Source: JAVBMU01 sp031551755
Lineage (GTDB): Bacteria; Actinomycetota; Actinomycetes; Actinomycetales; Cellulomonadaceae
NCBI GenBank assembly: GCA_031551755.1
Contig: JAVBNE010000069.1
Span: 1-64,000 of the forward strand
DNA: 64,000 nt
Direction: 5' to 3'
The translations under genes were made by a program, and so were the position numbers. This document shows, piece after piece, positions 43,667-51,648 of this stretch. The notes beneath the pieces are model-generated. The model did no database searches. It saw nothing but the letters and a program-made list of their open reading frames with translations, and was not told where the DNA came from. The stretch's first letter is position 1, and every line of letters begins with the position of its first letter.

Positions 43667-44316
43667 CAAGTGTGCCGCACAATCCGGAGGACCGTGGTGC
43701 TCTCCACACCCGGAAACGATGTGACCTGCAGGATCTCTGGAAAACTGCCTCCAAGTTTCCGCACAGCGCGTGATGCGGGCGGAATCTCGTCACCTACGTT
43801 GCGCCCCTTGAGTGCCACCATCTCGCCACCTTTGCGCACTAAAGGAAGACATATCCGAACAAGCTTCTCAAGGGCTGCGACCGCCCTAGAGGTCACCGCA
43901 TCACACTCCCACGCCCCATGGAACTCCTCCGCTCTACCTCGGCAGACCTCGACGTTCTGCAACCCCATCTCACCCGAGGCCAGCCTCAGCCAGTCACAGC
44001 GACGCTCCATCGGTTCGACCAATCGGAAATCGGTTCCAGGCAACATTGCCGCCGCCACCAGCCCGGGGAAGCCAGCACCCGAACCGACATCCGCCACGGT
44101 CCCGCTCATCGGAAGACACTGCACGACCGCCGCCGAGTTCAGCAGATGTCGCACCCACAAACGGGGCAACTCTCGCGGACCTATCAGCCCTCGCAGTTCA
44201 CCTTGTTCCGCCAGTAGCTTCGCGAAAGCAGCAACAGGCTCATACGCGTCACCGAAGTACCCCTGAAGGTCCTTCGTACTCACCGCCGCATCGGACGGCC
44301 CATCGAGCGTGATCAT
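43666..44316 (-). CDS. rsmG: 16S rRNA (guanine-527-N7) methyltransferase RsmG
   Basis: 216 aa from ATG 44316, favoured by GAGGAG seven to eight bases upstream; GTG at 44343 would add nine residues. SAM-binding VADVGSGAGFPGLVAAAM, upstream WVRHLLNSAAV, and CDAVTSRAVAALEKLV with LKGRNVGDE at the end are typical. It methylates G527 of 16S rRNA. First gene of the rsmG-parA-parB unit, with parS site 6 just in front. Confidence 0.95.
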   Translation of the reverse strand: MITLDGPSDAAVSTKDLQGYFGDAYEPVAAFAKLLAEQGELRGLIGPRELPRLWVRHLLNSAAVVQCLPMSGTVADVGSGAGFPGLVAAAMLPGTDFRLVEPMERRCDWLRLASGEMGLQNVEVCRGRAEEFHGAWECDAVTSRAVAALEKLVRICLPLVRKGGEMVALKGRNVGDEIPPASRAVRKLGGSFPEILQVTSFPGVESTTVLRIVRHT

Positions 44317-44345
44317 CGACGTGCTCCTCGTCATCTCGAGCACAT

Positions 44346-44361
44346 CGTTTCACGTGAAACA
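44346..44361. promoter_or_regulatory. parS: parS site 6, between jag and rsmG
   Basis: CGTTTCACGTGAAACA differs from the consensus only at the first base. It lies 30 bases upstream of the chosen rsmG start, so ParB binding here could affect rsmG-parA-parB transcription. Confidence 0.88.
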
Positions 44362-44399
44362 GGCTCTCCTACACATCCGTCTCGGCGTGGCCGCATAGA

Positions 44400-44432
44400 A
44401 ACACCCCCCGCGCTCAAGGCACGAGGGGCGTT
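44400..44432 (-). terminator. Terminator downstream of jag
   Basis: On the minus strand AACGCCCC pairs with GGGGTGTT (one G-U pair) and is followed by TCT, starting 13 bases past the jag stop. It separates the rpmH-to-jag unit from rsmG. Confidence 0.6.
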
Positions 44433-44445
44433 GGGCGGAATTCCG

Positions 44446-44994
44446 TCACAAAGGATAGATGACGACAAACCTATGCGGATCTACGCCCTCCGAATCGCTC
44501 CGAAGTCCGGCAGCCGCAACGGCATCGTGTACCACCTTGCGCTCGAACGCATTCATCGGTTCCAGTGAGGCCTTCGTCGCCGTCGAACGCACCTGCTCGA
44601 TCGCGTCCTCGGCAACCACCGTCAGCTGTGCGCGACGCTCGGCACGGAACCCCGCGATGTCCAGCATCAACCGACTCCGGTCACCGGTGCGAGTCTGCAC
44701 AGCGAGACGGGTCAATTCTTGCAGAGCATCGAGAACCGAACCTTCGCGGCCTACCAGGGCCTGAAGGGACTGCGTGTCGTCTGCCACGATCTCCACCGCT
44801 GCCCGACCATGTTCGACGTCGATATCGATATCACCGTCCAGGTCAGCGATATCTAGTAGCTCCTCGAGGTAGTCCGCAGCGATCTCGCCTTCCTCTTCCA
44901 GGCGTTTGTTATCACTACCGCGGTGCCGGGTCGAATCTACCGCTGTCACCGACTCCGACTGCTCTTCGTCGGCCGGGTTATCCATGGACCTCAT
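44446..44994 (-). CDS. jag: Jag/KhpB-type RNA-binding protein (KH-R3H)
   Basis: 182 aa; GGGAGAGCTG precedes the ATG at 44994 (a second ATG lies at 44985). An acidic N-terminus is followed by a KH domain (GRAAVEIVADDTQSLQALVGREGSVLDALQELTRLAV, about 60-100) and a C-terminal R3H domain (ASLEPMNAFERKVVHDAVAA, about 143-160). It binds RNA, forms the KhpA/KhpB-type pair and acts in cell-division and elongation control. The N-terminal Jag_N domain of Firmicutes is absent, as is usual in actinobacteria. It follows yidC in the rpmH-rnpA-yidD-yidC-jag order. Confidence 0.93.
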   Translation of the reverse strand: MRSMDNPADEEQSESVTAVDSTRHRGSDNKRLEEEGEIAADYLEELLDIADLDGDIDIDVEHGRAAVEIVADDTQSLQALVGREGSVLDALQELTRLAVQTRTGDRSRLMLDIAGFRAERRAQLTVVAEDAIEQVRSTATKASLEPMNAFERKVVHDAVAAAGLRSDSEGVDPHRFVVIYPL

Positions 44995-45036
44995 CAGCTC
45001 TCCCTTGCGTCGGCAGTCGAGGCCGACCAGTGTCGA

Positions 45037-46242
45037 CTACTTCTTCTTCGGCTTCTTGCGTGCGTTTCCGGACGAGTCGGCGGGCCGCCCTTTCGCACCA
45101 CCGGCCCCTGAACCACCACCTTTGGCAGCGCCACCGCCCCCTTGCTTACCCCTTGCCGTCTTCGCACCACCGCTCTTCGCGGAGGACTCACCCTTCTGGG
45201 CCGGTACCGACTTCTCCTCAGTCGAATCCTGCGCCGGCGACTCATCCTTCGGCTGGCTACTGTGGGCCGCAGCGGCGCCGGCGGCGGCAACCGCACGAAC
45301 ACCACCGGCCGGACCCTTCTGCCGGTTCTTGCGCTTCGGTTGCACCCGCTGACCCCTGGGGGCCTCGACCTCTGGCTCTGCCTCCGCGACGATCCCCTTC
45401 GCAGCCGCCTTACGCTCCTTACGAGCCCGCTGCAGTCGCTCGGCTTCGGAACCGGGAGCGGGCATCCGGCGGATCGTGTAGAACTGCTGCCCCATCGACC
45501 ACAGGTTGGTCGTCGTCCAGTAGACCAACACACCGACCGGGAAGTTCACCCCGGACACCGCGAAGATGAAGGGGAAGACGTAGAGCATCATCTTCTGCGT
45601 CGAGGCCATTGGCCCTTCAAGGGCGGCCTTCGGCATGTTCTTCATCGTCAGCTGCCGCTGCGTGAAGAAGGTCGTCGCGCACATCGCGATGATCAGGATG
45701 CCGATGACGATCTTGCTCTGGGTGCTCTCGGTCTTGAGGAAGATGTCGGAGAGCTGCGCACCGAAGACAGTGGATGTCTCGATGTTCTTGGCGACCTCTT
45801 TGGTGATCGGACCCAAGGGGTCTTGAGTTCCCTCGGAGATCTTCTTCAACGAGTTCAGCACGCGGAACAGCGCGAAGAAGATGGGTGACTGAGCCAGGAT
45901 CGGCAAACACGAGGCGAACGGATTCGTGTTGTGCTTGCGGTACAGCTCCATCGTCTCGCGACTCAGAGCCTCCCTGGAGGCTGGGTCGCTCTTTCCCTTG
46001 TACTTCTTCTGAATCGCTTGCATCTCGGGTTGGATCAGCTGCATCCCCCGGGAGGCCTTGATCTGCTTGAAGAAGAGCGGAATCAGCAGTATCCGGATGA
46101 TGATCACCAGGCCGACGATCGACAGCACCCAGGCCGGCCCGGCGCCGTCGGAGAACCCGAAGAACATCAGCACCTGGTGACACAAGTACATCAACCAGGA
46201 GACGAGCCACTCGATCGGGTAGAGGATCTTGAACAAGTCCAT
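45037..46242 (-). CDS. yidC: Membrane protein insertase YidC
   Basis: 401 aa, GGAGTTACCCCGC before the ATG at 46242. Core 60KD_IMP domain with five TM segments, including a first helix without a signal peptidase site (IEWLVSWLMYLCHQVLMFFG). KASRGMQLIQPEMQAIQKKYKGK, NPFASCLPILAQSPIFFALFRVLNSL and FIFAVSGVNFPVGVLVYWTTTNLW belong to the core. A long basic/Lys-Gly-Ala C-terminal tail (RARKERKAAAKG ... NARKKPKKK) follows, which in some species helps ribosome contact. It inserts membrane proteins alone or with Sec. Part of the conserved unit from rpmH. Confidence 0.95.
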   Translation of the reverse strand: MDLFKILYPIEWLVSWLMYLCHQVLMFFGFSDGAGPAWVLSIVGLVIIIRILLIPLFFKQIKASRGMQLIQPEMQAIQKKYKGKSDPASREALSRETMELYRKHNTNPFASCLPILAQSPIFFALFRVLNSLKKISEGTQDPLGPITKEVAKNIETSTVFGAQLSDIFLKTESTQSKIVIGILIIAMCATTFFTQRQLTMKNMPKAALEGPMASTQKMMLYVFPFIFAVSGVNFPVGVLVYWTTTNLWSMGQQFYTIRRMPAPGSEAERLQRARKERKAAAKGIVAEAEPEVEAPRGQRVQPKRKNRQKGPAGGVRAVAAAGAAAAHSSQPKDESPAQDSTEEKSVPAQKGESSAKSGGAKTARGKQGGGGAAKGGGSGAGGAKGRPADSSGNARKKPKKK

Positions 46243-46269
46243 GCGGGGTAACTCCTCAACGTCGTGCGT

Positions 46270-46617
46270 TCACGACGCGCTGTCGGGCTGGGACGGATGG
46301 GTATGCCGGGCGGGCGGCACGTCGTCGACGCCGCCCAGGCTCCACGGGTTACAGCGCAAGAGCCGCCACAACGCCAAGCCTGTCCCCCTCAGCGCCCCGT
46401 GACGCCGAATAGCCGTCACCGCGTAGGAGGAACATGACGGGTAGTACTTGCACGTGGGTCCGGTCATCGGCGAGATGACTCGTTGATAACCGCGCAACAG
46501 CCCGATCAGGACGACGGCGGGCAGTCGGCGGACAGTGTCCAGGAGGCGCTTCAGCAGCGGTCTGCCGGTAGGCGAACCGTCGTCGTCGATGCCGACCCGA
46601 ATGTCCACCTGCGTCAT
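46270..46617 (-). CDS. yidD: Membrane protein insertion efficiency factor YidD
   Basis: 115 aa; the core is LLRGYQRVISPMTGPTCKYYPSCSSYAVTAIRRHGALRGTGLALWRLLRCNPWSLGGVDDVP, with the conserved CRFxPSCSxYA-type cysteines and CNPW. It supports YidC/Sec insertion at the membrane face. The ATG overlaps the rnpA stop by four bases. N-terminus (about 30 residues) is variable. Confidence 0.95.
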   Translation of the reverse strand: MTQVDIRVGIDDDGSPTGRPLLKRLLDTVRRLPAVVLIGLLRGYQRVISPMTGPTCKYYPSCSSYAVTAIRRHGALRGTGLALWRLLRCNPWSLGGVDDVPPARHTHPSQPDSAS

Positions 46618-46982
46618 GATTGCGAACCTGCCCGTTCAGTCCACCGCGCGACGGCCGTCTCCAGCCCTCGGCCGAGATCCCGGTCAAGGCTATCGAAAGC
46701 TGCCGATGCAGCGGCCGGCAACGCACGCACGACAACACGCGCGTGGGCCGGGAGCGAGGTTAATCGTTCGCAGGTCGCCGCCCGCAACCGTCGTTTGACG
46801 GCATTGCGCGCGACCGCGTTACCGACAGCCCTGGAAACCACGAAGCCGACCTGTGCCGACGCCTCGCCGTCGAGGTCCGCCGCCAGATGGACGACCAGCG
46901 TCGACCGGCCCGCGCGCACACCGCGCCGCACCGCCCGCTCGAAGTCGACGGAACGGCGCATCCTGTGCGCCGCGGGAAGCAC
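46614..46982 (-). CDS. rnpA: Ribonuclease P protein component
   Basis: 122 aa from GTG 46982, two bases after the rpmH stop. An earlier in-frame start (to 47210) would overlap rpmH and has no homology. VLPAAHRMRRSVDFERAVRRG matches the start of actinobacterial RnpA, and the RNA-binding motif AVARNAVKRRLRAAT (RNRxKRRLR) is intact. It assists the catalytic RNA in processing tRNA 5' ends. Confidence 0.94.
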   Translation of the reverse strand: MLPAAHRMRRSVDFERAVRRGVRAGRSTLVVHLAADLDGEASAQVGFVVSRAVGNAVARNAVKRRLRAATCERLTSLPAHARVVVRALPAAASAAFDSLDRDLGRGLETAVARWTERAGSQS

Positions 46983-46984
46983 GC

Positions 46985-47122
46985 TCAGGCAGAGAGTTCG
47001 CTGCGGCCCTTGCGCCGCCGCGCAGCCAAAATCGCGCGGCCCGCACGGGTGCGCATGCGCAGCCGGAAGCCGTGGGTCTTGGCACGCCGACGGTTGTTCG
47101 GCTGGAAAGTCCGCTTGCTCAC
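46985..47122 (-). CDS. rpmH: 50S ribosomal protein L34
   Basis: 45 aa, starting with GTG 47122. The sequence opens SKRTFQPNNRRRAKTHGFR and ends GRAILAARRRKGRSELSA; this is the standard 44-47 aa L34. It opens the minus-strand unit rpmH-rnpA-yidD-yidC-jag, divergent from dnaA. Confidence 0.97.
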   Translation of the reverse strand: MSKRTFQPNNRRRAKTHGFRLRMRTRAGRAILAARRRKGRSELSA

Positions 47123-47278
47123 GAGATGCTCCAAGAACGTCGGGGATGTACACCGTCAGGTTCCTCGACGATGCCGGTCGAACCATGGCGGTCCGAAAGT
47201 CTGCTACCACTCACTGGCGTTTCCGAGCGTAGGCGCGCGGAAGCTGCCTGAGCGGCTGTCCGACGTTACGCCGTGAAC

Positions 47279-47305
47279 CCCCGGTCGGTCAAACGGACCG
47301 GGGGC
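47279..47305. other. Hairpin in the rpmH-dnaA divergent promoter region
   Basis: CCCCCGGTC and GACCGGGGG pair perfectly (9 bp) with a 9-base loop. Neither gene ends here, so it is not an ordinary terminator. It may be an operator or structure in the 5' leader of dnaA or of rpmH. Confidence 0.45.
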
Positions 47306-47369
47306 GTACGAGCCAGCCATCTCACCAGCGCTGATCGTGTCCCGCCACTCAGATTCGCAGACCACAGCC

Positions 47370-47390
47370 TGTGGACAACTATGTGGACGA
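47370..47390. promoter_or_regulatory. DnaA boxes upstream of dnaA
   Basis: TGTGGACAA (47370-47378, exact complement of the box TTGTCCACA) and TGTGGACGA (47382-47390) lie 98-118 bases before the dnaA start codon. They suggest DnaA autoregulation or a second cluster of origin sites. Confidence 0.75.
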
Positions 47391-47487
47391 CGCGAAACGT
47401 GGCACGATCTCCTCACGCCCCCTTGCTTGCCAGCGAAGGGCGGACCTGTGGGCAGCATGTTCCGCAACCAGCCATGTGAGGACGAAC

Positions 47488-48906
47488 GTGTCGAATCCGG
47501 ACGAGAACATTATGGACGTCTGGGCGCAGACCTTGAGCATTCTGGAGTCCAGCCCGGACATCACCCAACGGCAGATCGCGTTCATCCGGCTGGCGAAACC
47601 ACTGGCCATCCTCGATGACACCGTTTTCATCGCAGTCCCGCACGAGCAAACGCGCACCTACCTCGAAACCAGCGTCCGCGACGACTTGGTGACTGCCGTC
47701 TCCTCCTGTCTCGGTCGCGAAGTCCGTTTCGGTATCACCGTGGACCAGCAGCTCAGTTCCGAGCCGGTGGTCGCACCAGCGGCGATCCCCGCGGTCGAAC
47801 GCCCTGAAGTCGACCTGGATGATGACACCGAGCCTCGGCCCACTCCCCCCTTGCCTCGGCCGAAAGCCGAGCCGACGCGCCTGAATCCGAAGTACATCTT
47901 CGAAACTTTTGTCATCGGTCCGTCCAACCGGTTCGCCCATGCGGCAGCCGTCGCGGTCGCCGAGGCGCCAGCCAAGGCGTACAACCCCCTGTTCATCTAT
48001 GGCGGCTCGGGGCTGGGCAAGACCCACCTCCTGCACGCCATCGGGCACTATGCGCACAATCTCTACCCGCATGTGCGGGTCCGTTATGTGAACTCTGAGG
48101 AGTTCACCAATGACTTCATCAACTCGATCGGCGAGGGCAAGGCTGGTGCCTTCCAACGACGCTACCGGGACGTCGACGTCCTGCTGATCGACGACATCCA
48201 GTTCCTGCAAGGCAAGGAACAGACGATGGAGGAGTTCTTCCACACCTTCAACGCCCTCCACAACGCCAACAAGCAACTCGTCATCACATCCGATGTGCCG
48301 CCCAAACAACTCAACGGCTTCGAGGACCGCCTACGGTCCCGGTTCGAGTGGGGCCTGATCACCGACGTCCAGCCACCTGACCTCGAAACCCGCATCGCCA
48401 TCCTGCGCAAGAAGGCCGCAAGCGAACGACTGGCGGCCCCGGCCGACGTCTTGTCCTACATCGGTTCACGGATCTCAACGAATATTCGGGAGCTCGAGGG
48501 CGCCCTGATCCGTGTCACGGCCTTCGCCAACCTCAACCGCCAGGAAGTCGACCTTCCGCTGGCTGAGATCGTGTTGAAGGACCTCATCACTGACGAGGAT
48601 GCCGCCGAGATCACGCCGGCAACGATCATCGGACAGACCGCTGCCTACTTCGGACTGACGATCGAGGATCTCTGCGGCAGCTCTCGCTCACGTGTCCTGG
48701 TCACCGCCCGCCAGATCGCAATGTACCTCTGCCGTGAACTCACCGACCTCTCACTTCCCAAGATCGGACAACAGTTCGGCGGCCGGGACCACACCACGGT
48801 CATGCACGCCAACCGCAAGATCTCCGAGCAGATGGCCGAGCGACGATCGACGTACAACCAGGTGACCGAGCTGACCAGCCGCATCAAACAGCAGCAACGA
48901 AGCTAG
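47488..48906 (+). CDS. dnaA: Chromosomal replication initiator protein DnaA
   Basis: 472 aa from GTG 47488, with GTGAGGACGAAC in front; a start at 47371 would use DnaA-box sequence and lacks homology. Domain I (DVWAQTLSILESSPDI), a short acidic/Pro domain II, then AAA+ domain III from FETFVIGPSNRFAHAA with Walker A GGSGLGKTHLLHAIG and Walker B LLIDDIQFLQGKE. Domain IV follows with the DnaA-box HTH and signature GGRDHTTVMHANRKI. It opens oriC. dnaN follows after the origin. Confidence 0.97.
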   Translation: MSNPDENIMDVWAQTLSILESSPDITQRQIAFIRLAKPLAILDDTVFIAVPHEQTRTYLETSVRDDLVTAVSSCLGREVRFGITVDQQLSSEPVVAPAAIPAVERPEVDLDDDTEPRPTPPLPRPKAEPTRLNPKYIFETFVIGPSNRFAHAAAVAVAEAPAKAYNPLFIYGGSGLGKTHLLHAIGHYAHNLYPHVRVRYVNSEEFTNDFINSIGEGKAGAFQRRYRDVDVLLIDDIQFLQGKEQTMEEFFHTFNALHNANKQLVITSDVPPKQLNGFEDRLRSRFEWGLITDVQPPDLETRIAILRKKAASERLAAPADVLSYIGSRISTNIRELEGALIRVTAFANLNRQEVDLPLAEIVLKDLITDEDAAEITPATIIGQTAAYFGLTIEDLCGSSRSRVLVTARQIAMYLCRELTDLSLPKIGQQFGGRDHTTVMHANRKISEQMAERRSTYNQVTELTSRIKQQQRS

Positions 48907-49576
48907 GTCGTCCACAGCCCCGCATCGCCGCCATGCACATTCACACAGGCAAGCTGTCCACAGGGTGTGGCACTCATCCCACACATATACACAGTCATCG
49001 ATACCTGCAATTTCAACGTTCATCAGTGGCGCGGTACGTAGACAGGTGATCTGTCCACAGCCTTGCCCACAGCCCGCTCGCCCATGAAGCACGCCGGCAT
49101 CCCCAACCTTGTCAACACGTACGATCTGGGAGCTGTCAGAGCCGTGACCTTCACCCTCAAGGAGAAGTTCACAGTTGTGAATTGCGCTGTGGATAACTGT
49201 GGATGACTGCCGTCCAGCTGTGCACGACCATCGCTCTTACGGTGGACGGTCTGTGGGGAGATTTCCGCCATCCACATGGACGCCGACTTGTCCACGTCGT
49301 CATCCCCCGCTCCTCCACACCCAGAACGGTCGCCTCACCTGCGTATACGACGGTTGTCCACGGTTTGCACAACGCCTACTACTACGACGATTCATCTACG
49401 AGGGAGATTTTCGAGCACCTTCATCAGCCTGTGACCCCGCCTACTGGTCAACCGGGCGACCCACCGTCATCCAGGCTCCGACCAGCCGCTAGCTCGCGTA
49501 GGGTGGCGCCAGAAGAGCACAGGGATCTCCCCCTGGGCCGACGTAGCTGCCTGTCGTACGGATGAGAGGGTGTGGG
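48907..49576. other. oriC: Replication origin (oriC) with DnaA boxes
   Basis: The 670-base dnaA-dnaN interval carries many DnaA-box-like nonamers (consensus TTRTCCACA): TCGTCCACA 48908, CTGTCCACA 48954 and 49051, TTGCCCACA 49063, TTGTCAACA 49109. TGTGGATAA at 49188 is the exact complement of TTATCCACA. TGTGGATGA at 49198 and TTGTCCACG at 49288 and 49354 continue the series. The stretch 48975-49030 (ACACATATACACAG, then TTCAACGTT) is the most AT-rich and a candidate unwinding element. No ORF here is supported. Confidence 0.92.
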
Positions 49577-50707
49577 ATGAAGTTCCGCGTTGAGCGTGAT
49601 GTCCTGGCGGACGCGGTGACCTGGACCGCACGAACACTACCTACCCGCCCTCCCGCTCCGGTGCTGGCAGGGGTCCGCATCGAAGCCGATGCGGATGGCA
49701 CCTTGGGACTCGCCAGCTTCGATTACGAAGTCTCCGCCCGTTCCGAGATCCCCGCCGAGGTCAGCGATCCAGGAACCATCTTGGTTTCCGGACGCCTGCT
49801 GGCTGAGATCTCTCGCGCCTTCCCCGCCAAGCCGGTCGACTTCGCAGTCGACGGCGCCAAGGTTTCGGTCACTTGCGGCGCAAGTAGATTCACGCTCCTG
49901 ACCATGCCGGTCGACGATTACCCAGCATTGCCGGCGATGCCGGAGATCTCAGGCACGGTCTCGGCGGACGAGTTGACTCATGCCGTCGCACAAGTGACAG
50001 TGGCCGCCAGTCGCGACGACACCTTGCCCCTGCTCACAGGTGTGCGGATGGAGATCGAGGGCGAGCGGATCACCATGCTCTCGACTGACCGATACCGGCT
50101 CGCGCTGCGCGAACTGACTTGGACACCGGCTTCCCCGGGATACTCGGCGATCGCCCTGGTGCGGGCCCGGACACTCAACGACGTCGCCAAGTCGCTGGGC
50201 GGCGCCGGTCAGGTGAACATCGGCCTCAACACGGGTGGCGGTATCGACCTCATCGGATTCGAGGCCGGTGGGCGGCACACCACCTCCCAGTTGGTAAACG
50301 GTGACTACCCGGCTGTGCGTCGCCTGTTCCCCGAAGAGACGCCGATCCACGCGGTCGTCCCCACCCAGTCGCTGATCGACGCCGCCAAGCGGGTCGCGCT
50401 GGTGGCGGAGCGCAATACCCCTATTCGCCTCTCATTCAGCGAAGGCCAGGTGGTGCTGGACGCCGGTCAGGGCGACGATGCGCAAGCATCGGAGGCGCTG
50501 GAGGCCGTCCTGGTCGGTGAAGACATCTCGGTGGCATTCAATCCGCATTTCCTGCTCGATGGTCTGGGTGCGCTCGGTACGGATTTCGTCCGGCTGAGCT
50601 TCACACATCCGAATAAGCCGGTCGAGTTCACCGGCCAAGACTCGCTCGAGGGCGAGGATTCATCGCATTACCGCTATCTGCTCGTGCCTATTCGTTTCGG
50701 TGGCTGA
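49577..50707 (+). CDS. dnaN: DNA polymerase III beta subunit (sliding clamp)
   Basis: 376 aa from ATG 49577, preceded by GAGAGGGTGTGGG; the in-frame ATG at 49562 is further up. Three clamp domains are visible (MKFRVERDVLADAVTWTARTLPTRP; LTHAVAQVTVAASRDDTLPLLTGVRMEIEG; YPAVRRLFPEETP and HYRYLLVPIR at the end). It tethers polymerase to DNA. Standard position after oriC. Confidence 0.96.
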   Translation: MKFRVERDVLADAVTWTARTLPTRPPAPVLAGVRIEADADGTLGLASFDYEVSARSEIPAEVSDPGTILVSGRLLAEISRAFPAKPVDFAVDGAKVSVTCGASRFTLLTMPVDDYPALPAMPEISGTVSADELTHAVAQVTVAASRDDTLPLLTGVRMEIEGERITMLSTDRYRLALRELTWTPASPGYSAIALVRARTLNDVAKSLGGAGQVNIGLNTGGGIDLIGFEAGGRHTTSQLVNGDYPAVRRLFPEETPIHAVVPTQSLIDAAKRVALVAERNTPIRLSFSEGQVVLDAGQGDDAQASEALEAVLVGEDISVAFNPHFLLDGLGALGTDFVRLSFTHPNKPVEFTGQDSLEGEDSSHYRYLLVPIRFGG

Positions 50708-50730
50708 GTAGACCCGCAGAGGGGACTTCC

Positions 50731-51636
50731 ATGGGCATACATCTGGGACTTGTCGGTCTTGGCAAGATGGGTGACAATATGCGCACTCGTCTGCGGGCGG
50801 GGGGCATTGAGGTCACGGGTTACGACCCGCGGCCGGAGGTATCAGATGTGCCGACCTTGGCCGCATTGGTGGATCGGCTGCCGGCAGACGCCCCCAAACT
50901 CGTGTGGGTGATGGTGCCGGCAGGGGCCCCGACCCTTTCCGTGGTGACTGAGCTGGGCACTTTGTTGCGACCCGGCGATGTGGTGATCGAGGGCGGTAAC
51001 TCGCATTACGCAACTGATCAGGAGCGTGCGAGGGAATTAGCTGAGCGTGGCATCGGATACCTCGATGTCGGTGTGTCCGGCGGTGTCTGGGGGTTGGAGA
51101 ACGGCTATGGCCTGATGGTCGGTGGTGAGAACAATGTCGTGGCGGCCGCAATGCCGGTCTTCGACGCTCTGCGCCCGCCCGGGCCACAAGGCGAAGGCTT
51201 CGTTCACGCCGGCCCTGTCGGTGCCGGGCACTTCGCCAAGATGGTCCACAACGGCATCGAATACGGCCTCATGCAGGCCTATGCCGAGGGCTACGAACTA
51301 CTCGCGGCCAAAGAGCTCGTGACGGATGTGCACGGCACCATGAAAGCCTGGATGCGCGGTACCGTCGTACGGTCATGGTTGCTGGATCTCTTCGTGCGAG
51401 CTCTGGACGAGGACCCACAGCTAGCGCGAATCGATGACTGGGTGGATGACACCGGTGAAGGCCGCTGGACCGTCGATGAGGCCATCGATAATGCGGTACC
51501 GCTGCCTGTGATTTCTGCCGCGCTGTTTGCGCGATTCGCCTCACGACAGGAGGAATCACCTGCGATGAAGGCCGTGGCGGCGTTGCGTCAGCAATTCGGC
51601 GGGCACGCGGTCAAACCCGCAGGTCCCGGCGTCTAG
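50731..51636 (+). CDS. gnd: 6-phosphogluconate dehydrogenase (decarboxylating), short form
   Basis: 301 aa, ATG 50731. Rossmann HLGLVGLGKMGDNMRTRL, DVVIEGGNSHYATDQERA, SGGVWGLENGYGLMVGG, and HNGIEYGLMQAYAEGYELL are 6PGDH motifs; the length matches the short NAD-preferring GndA/YqeC form. Oxidises 6-phosphogluconate to ribulose 5-phosphate. The dnaN-gnd-recF order is widely conserved in actinobacteria. Confidence 0.94.
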   Translation: MGIHLGLVGLGKMGDNMRTRLRAGGIEVTGYDPRPEVSDVPTLAALVDRLPADAPKLVWVMVPAGAPTLSVVTELGTLLRPGDVVIEGGNSHYATDQERARELAERGIGYLDVGVSGGVWGLENGYGLMVGGENNVVAAAMPVFDALRPPGPQGEGFVHAGPVGAGHFAKMVHNGIEYGLMQAYAEGYELLAAKELVTDVHGTMKAWMRGTVVRSWLLDLFVRALDEDPQLARIDDWVDDTGEGRWTVDEAIDNAVPLPVISAALFARFASRQEESPAMKAVAALRQQFGGHAVKPAGPGV

Positions 51637-51648
51637 TGTCGACTGGCA

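Noticed and set aside
46983..47210. N-terminal extension of RnpA to 198 aa
   Set aside because: It would overlap rpmH completely in another frame, and RnpA homology starts at the GTG at 46982.
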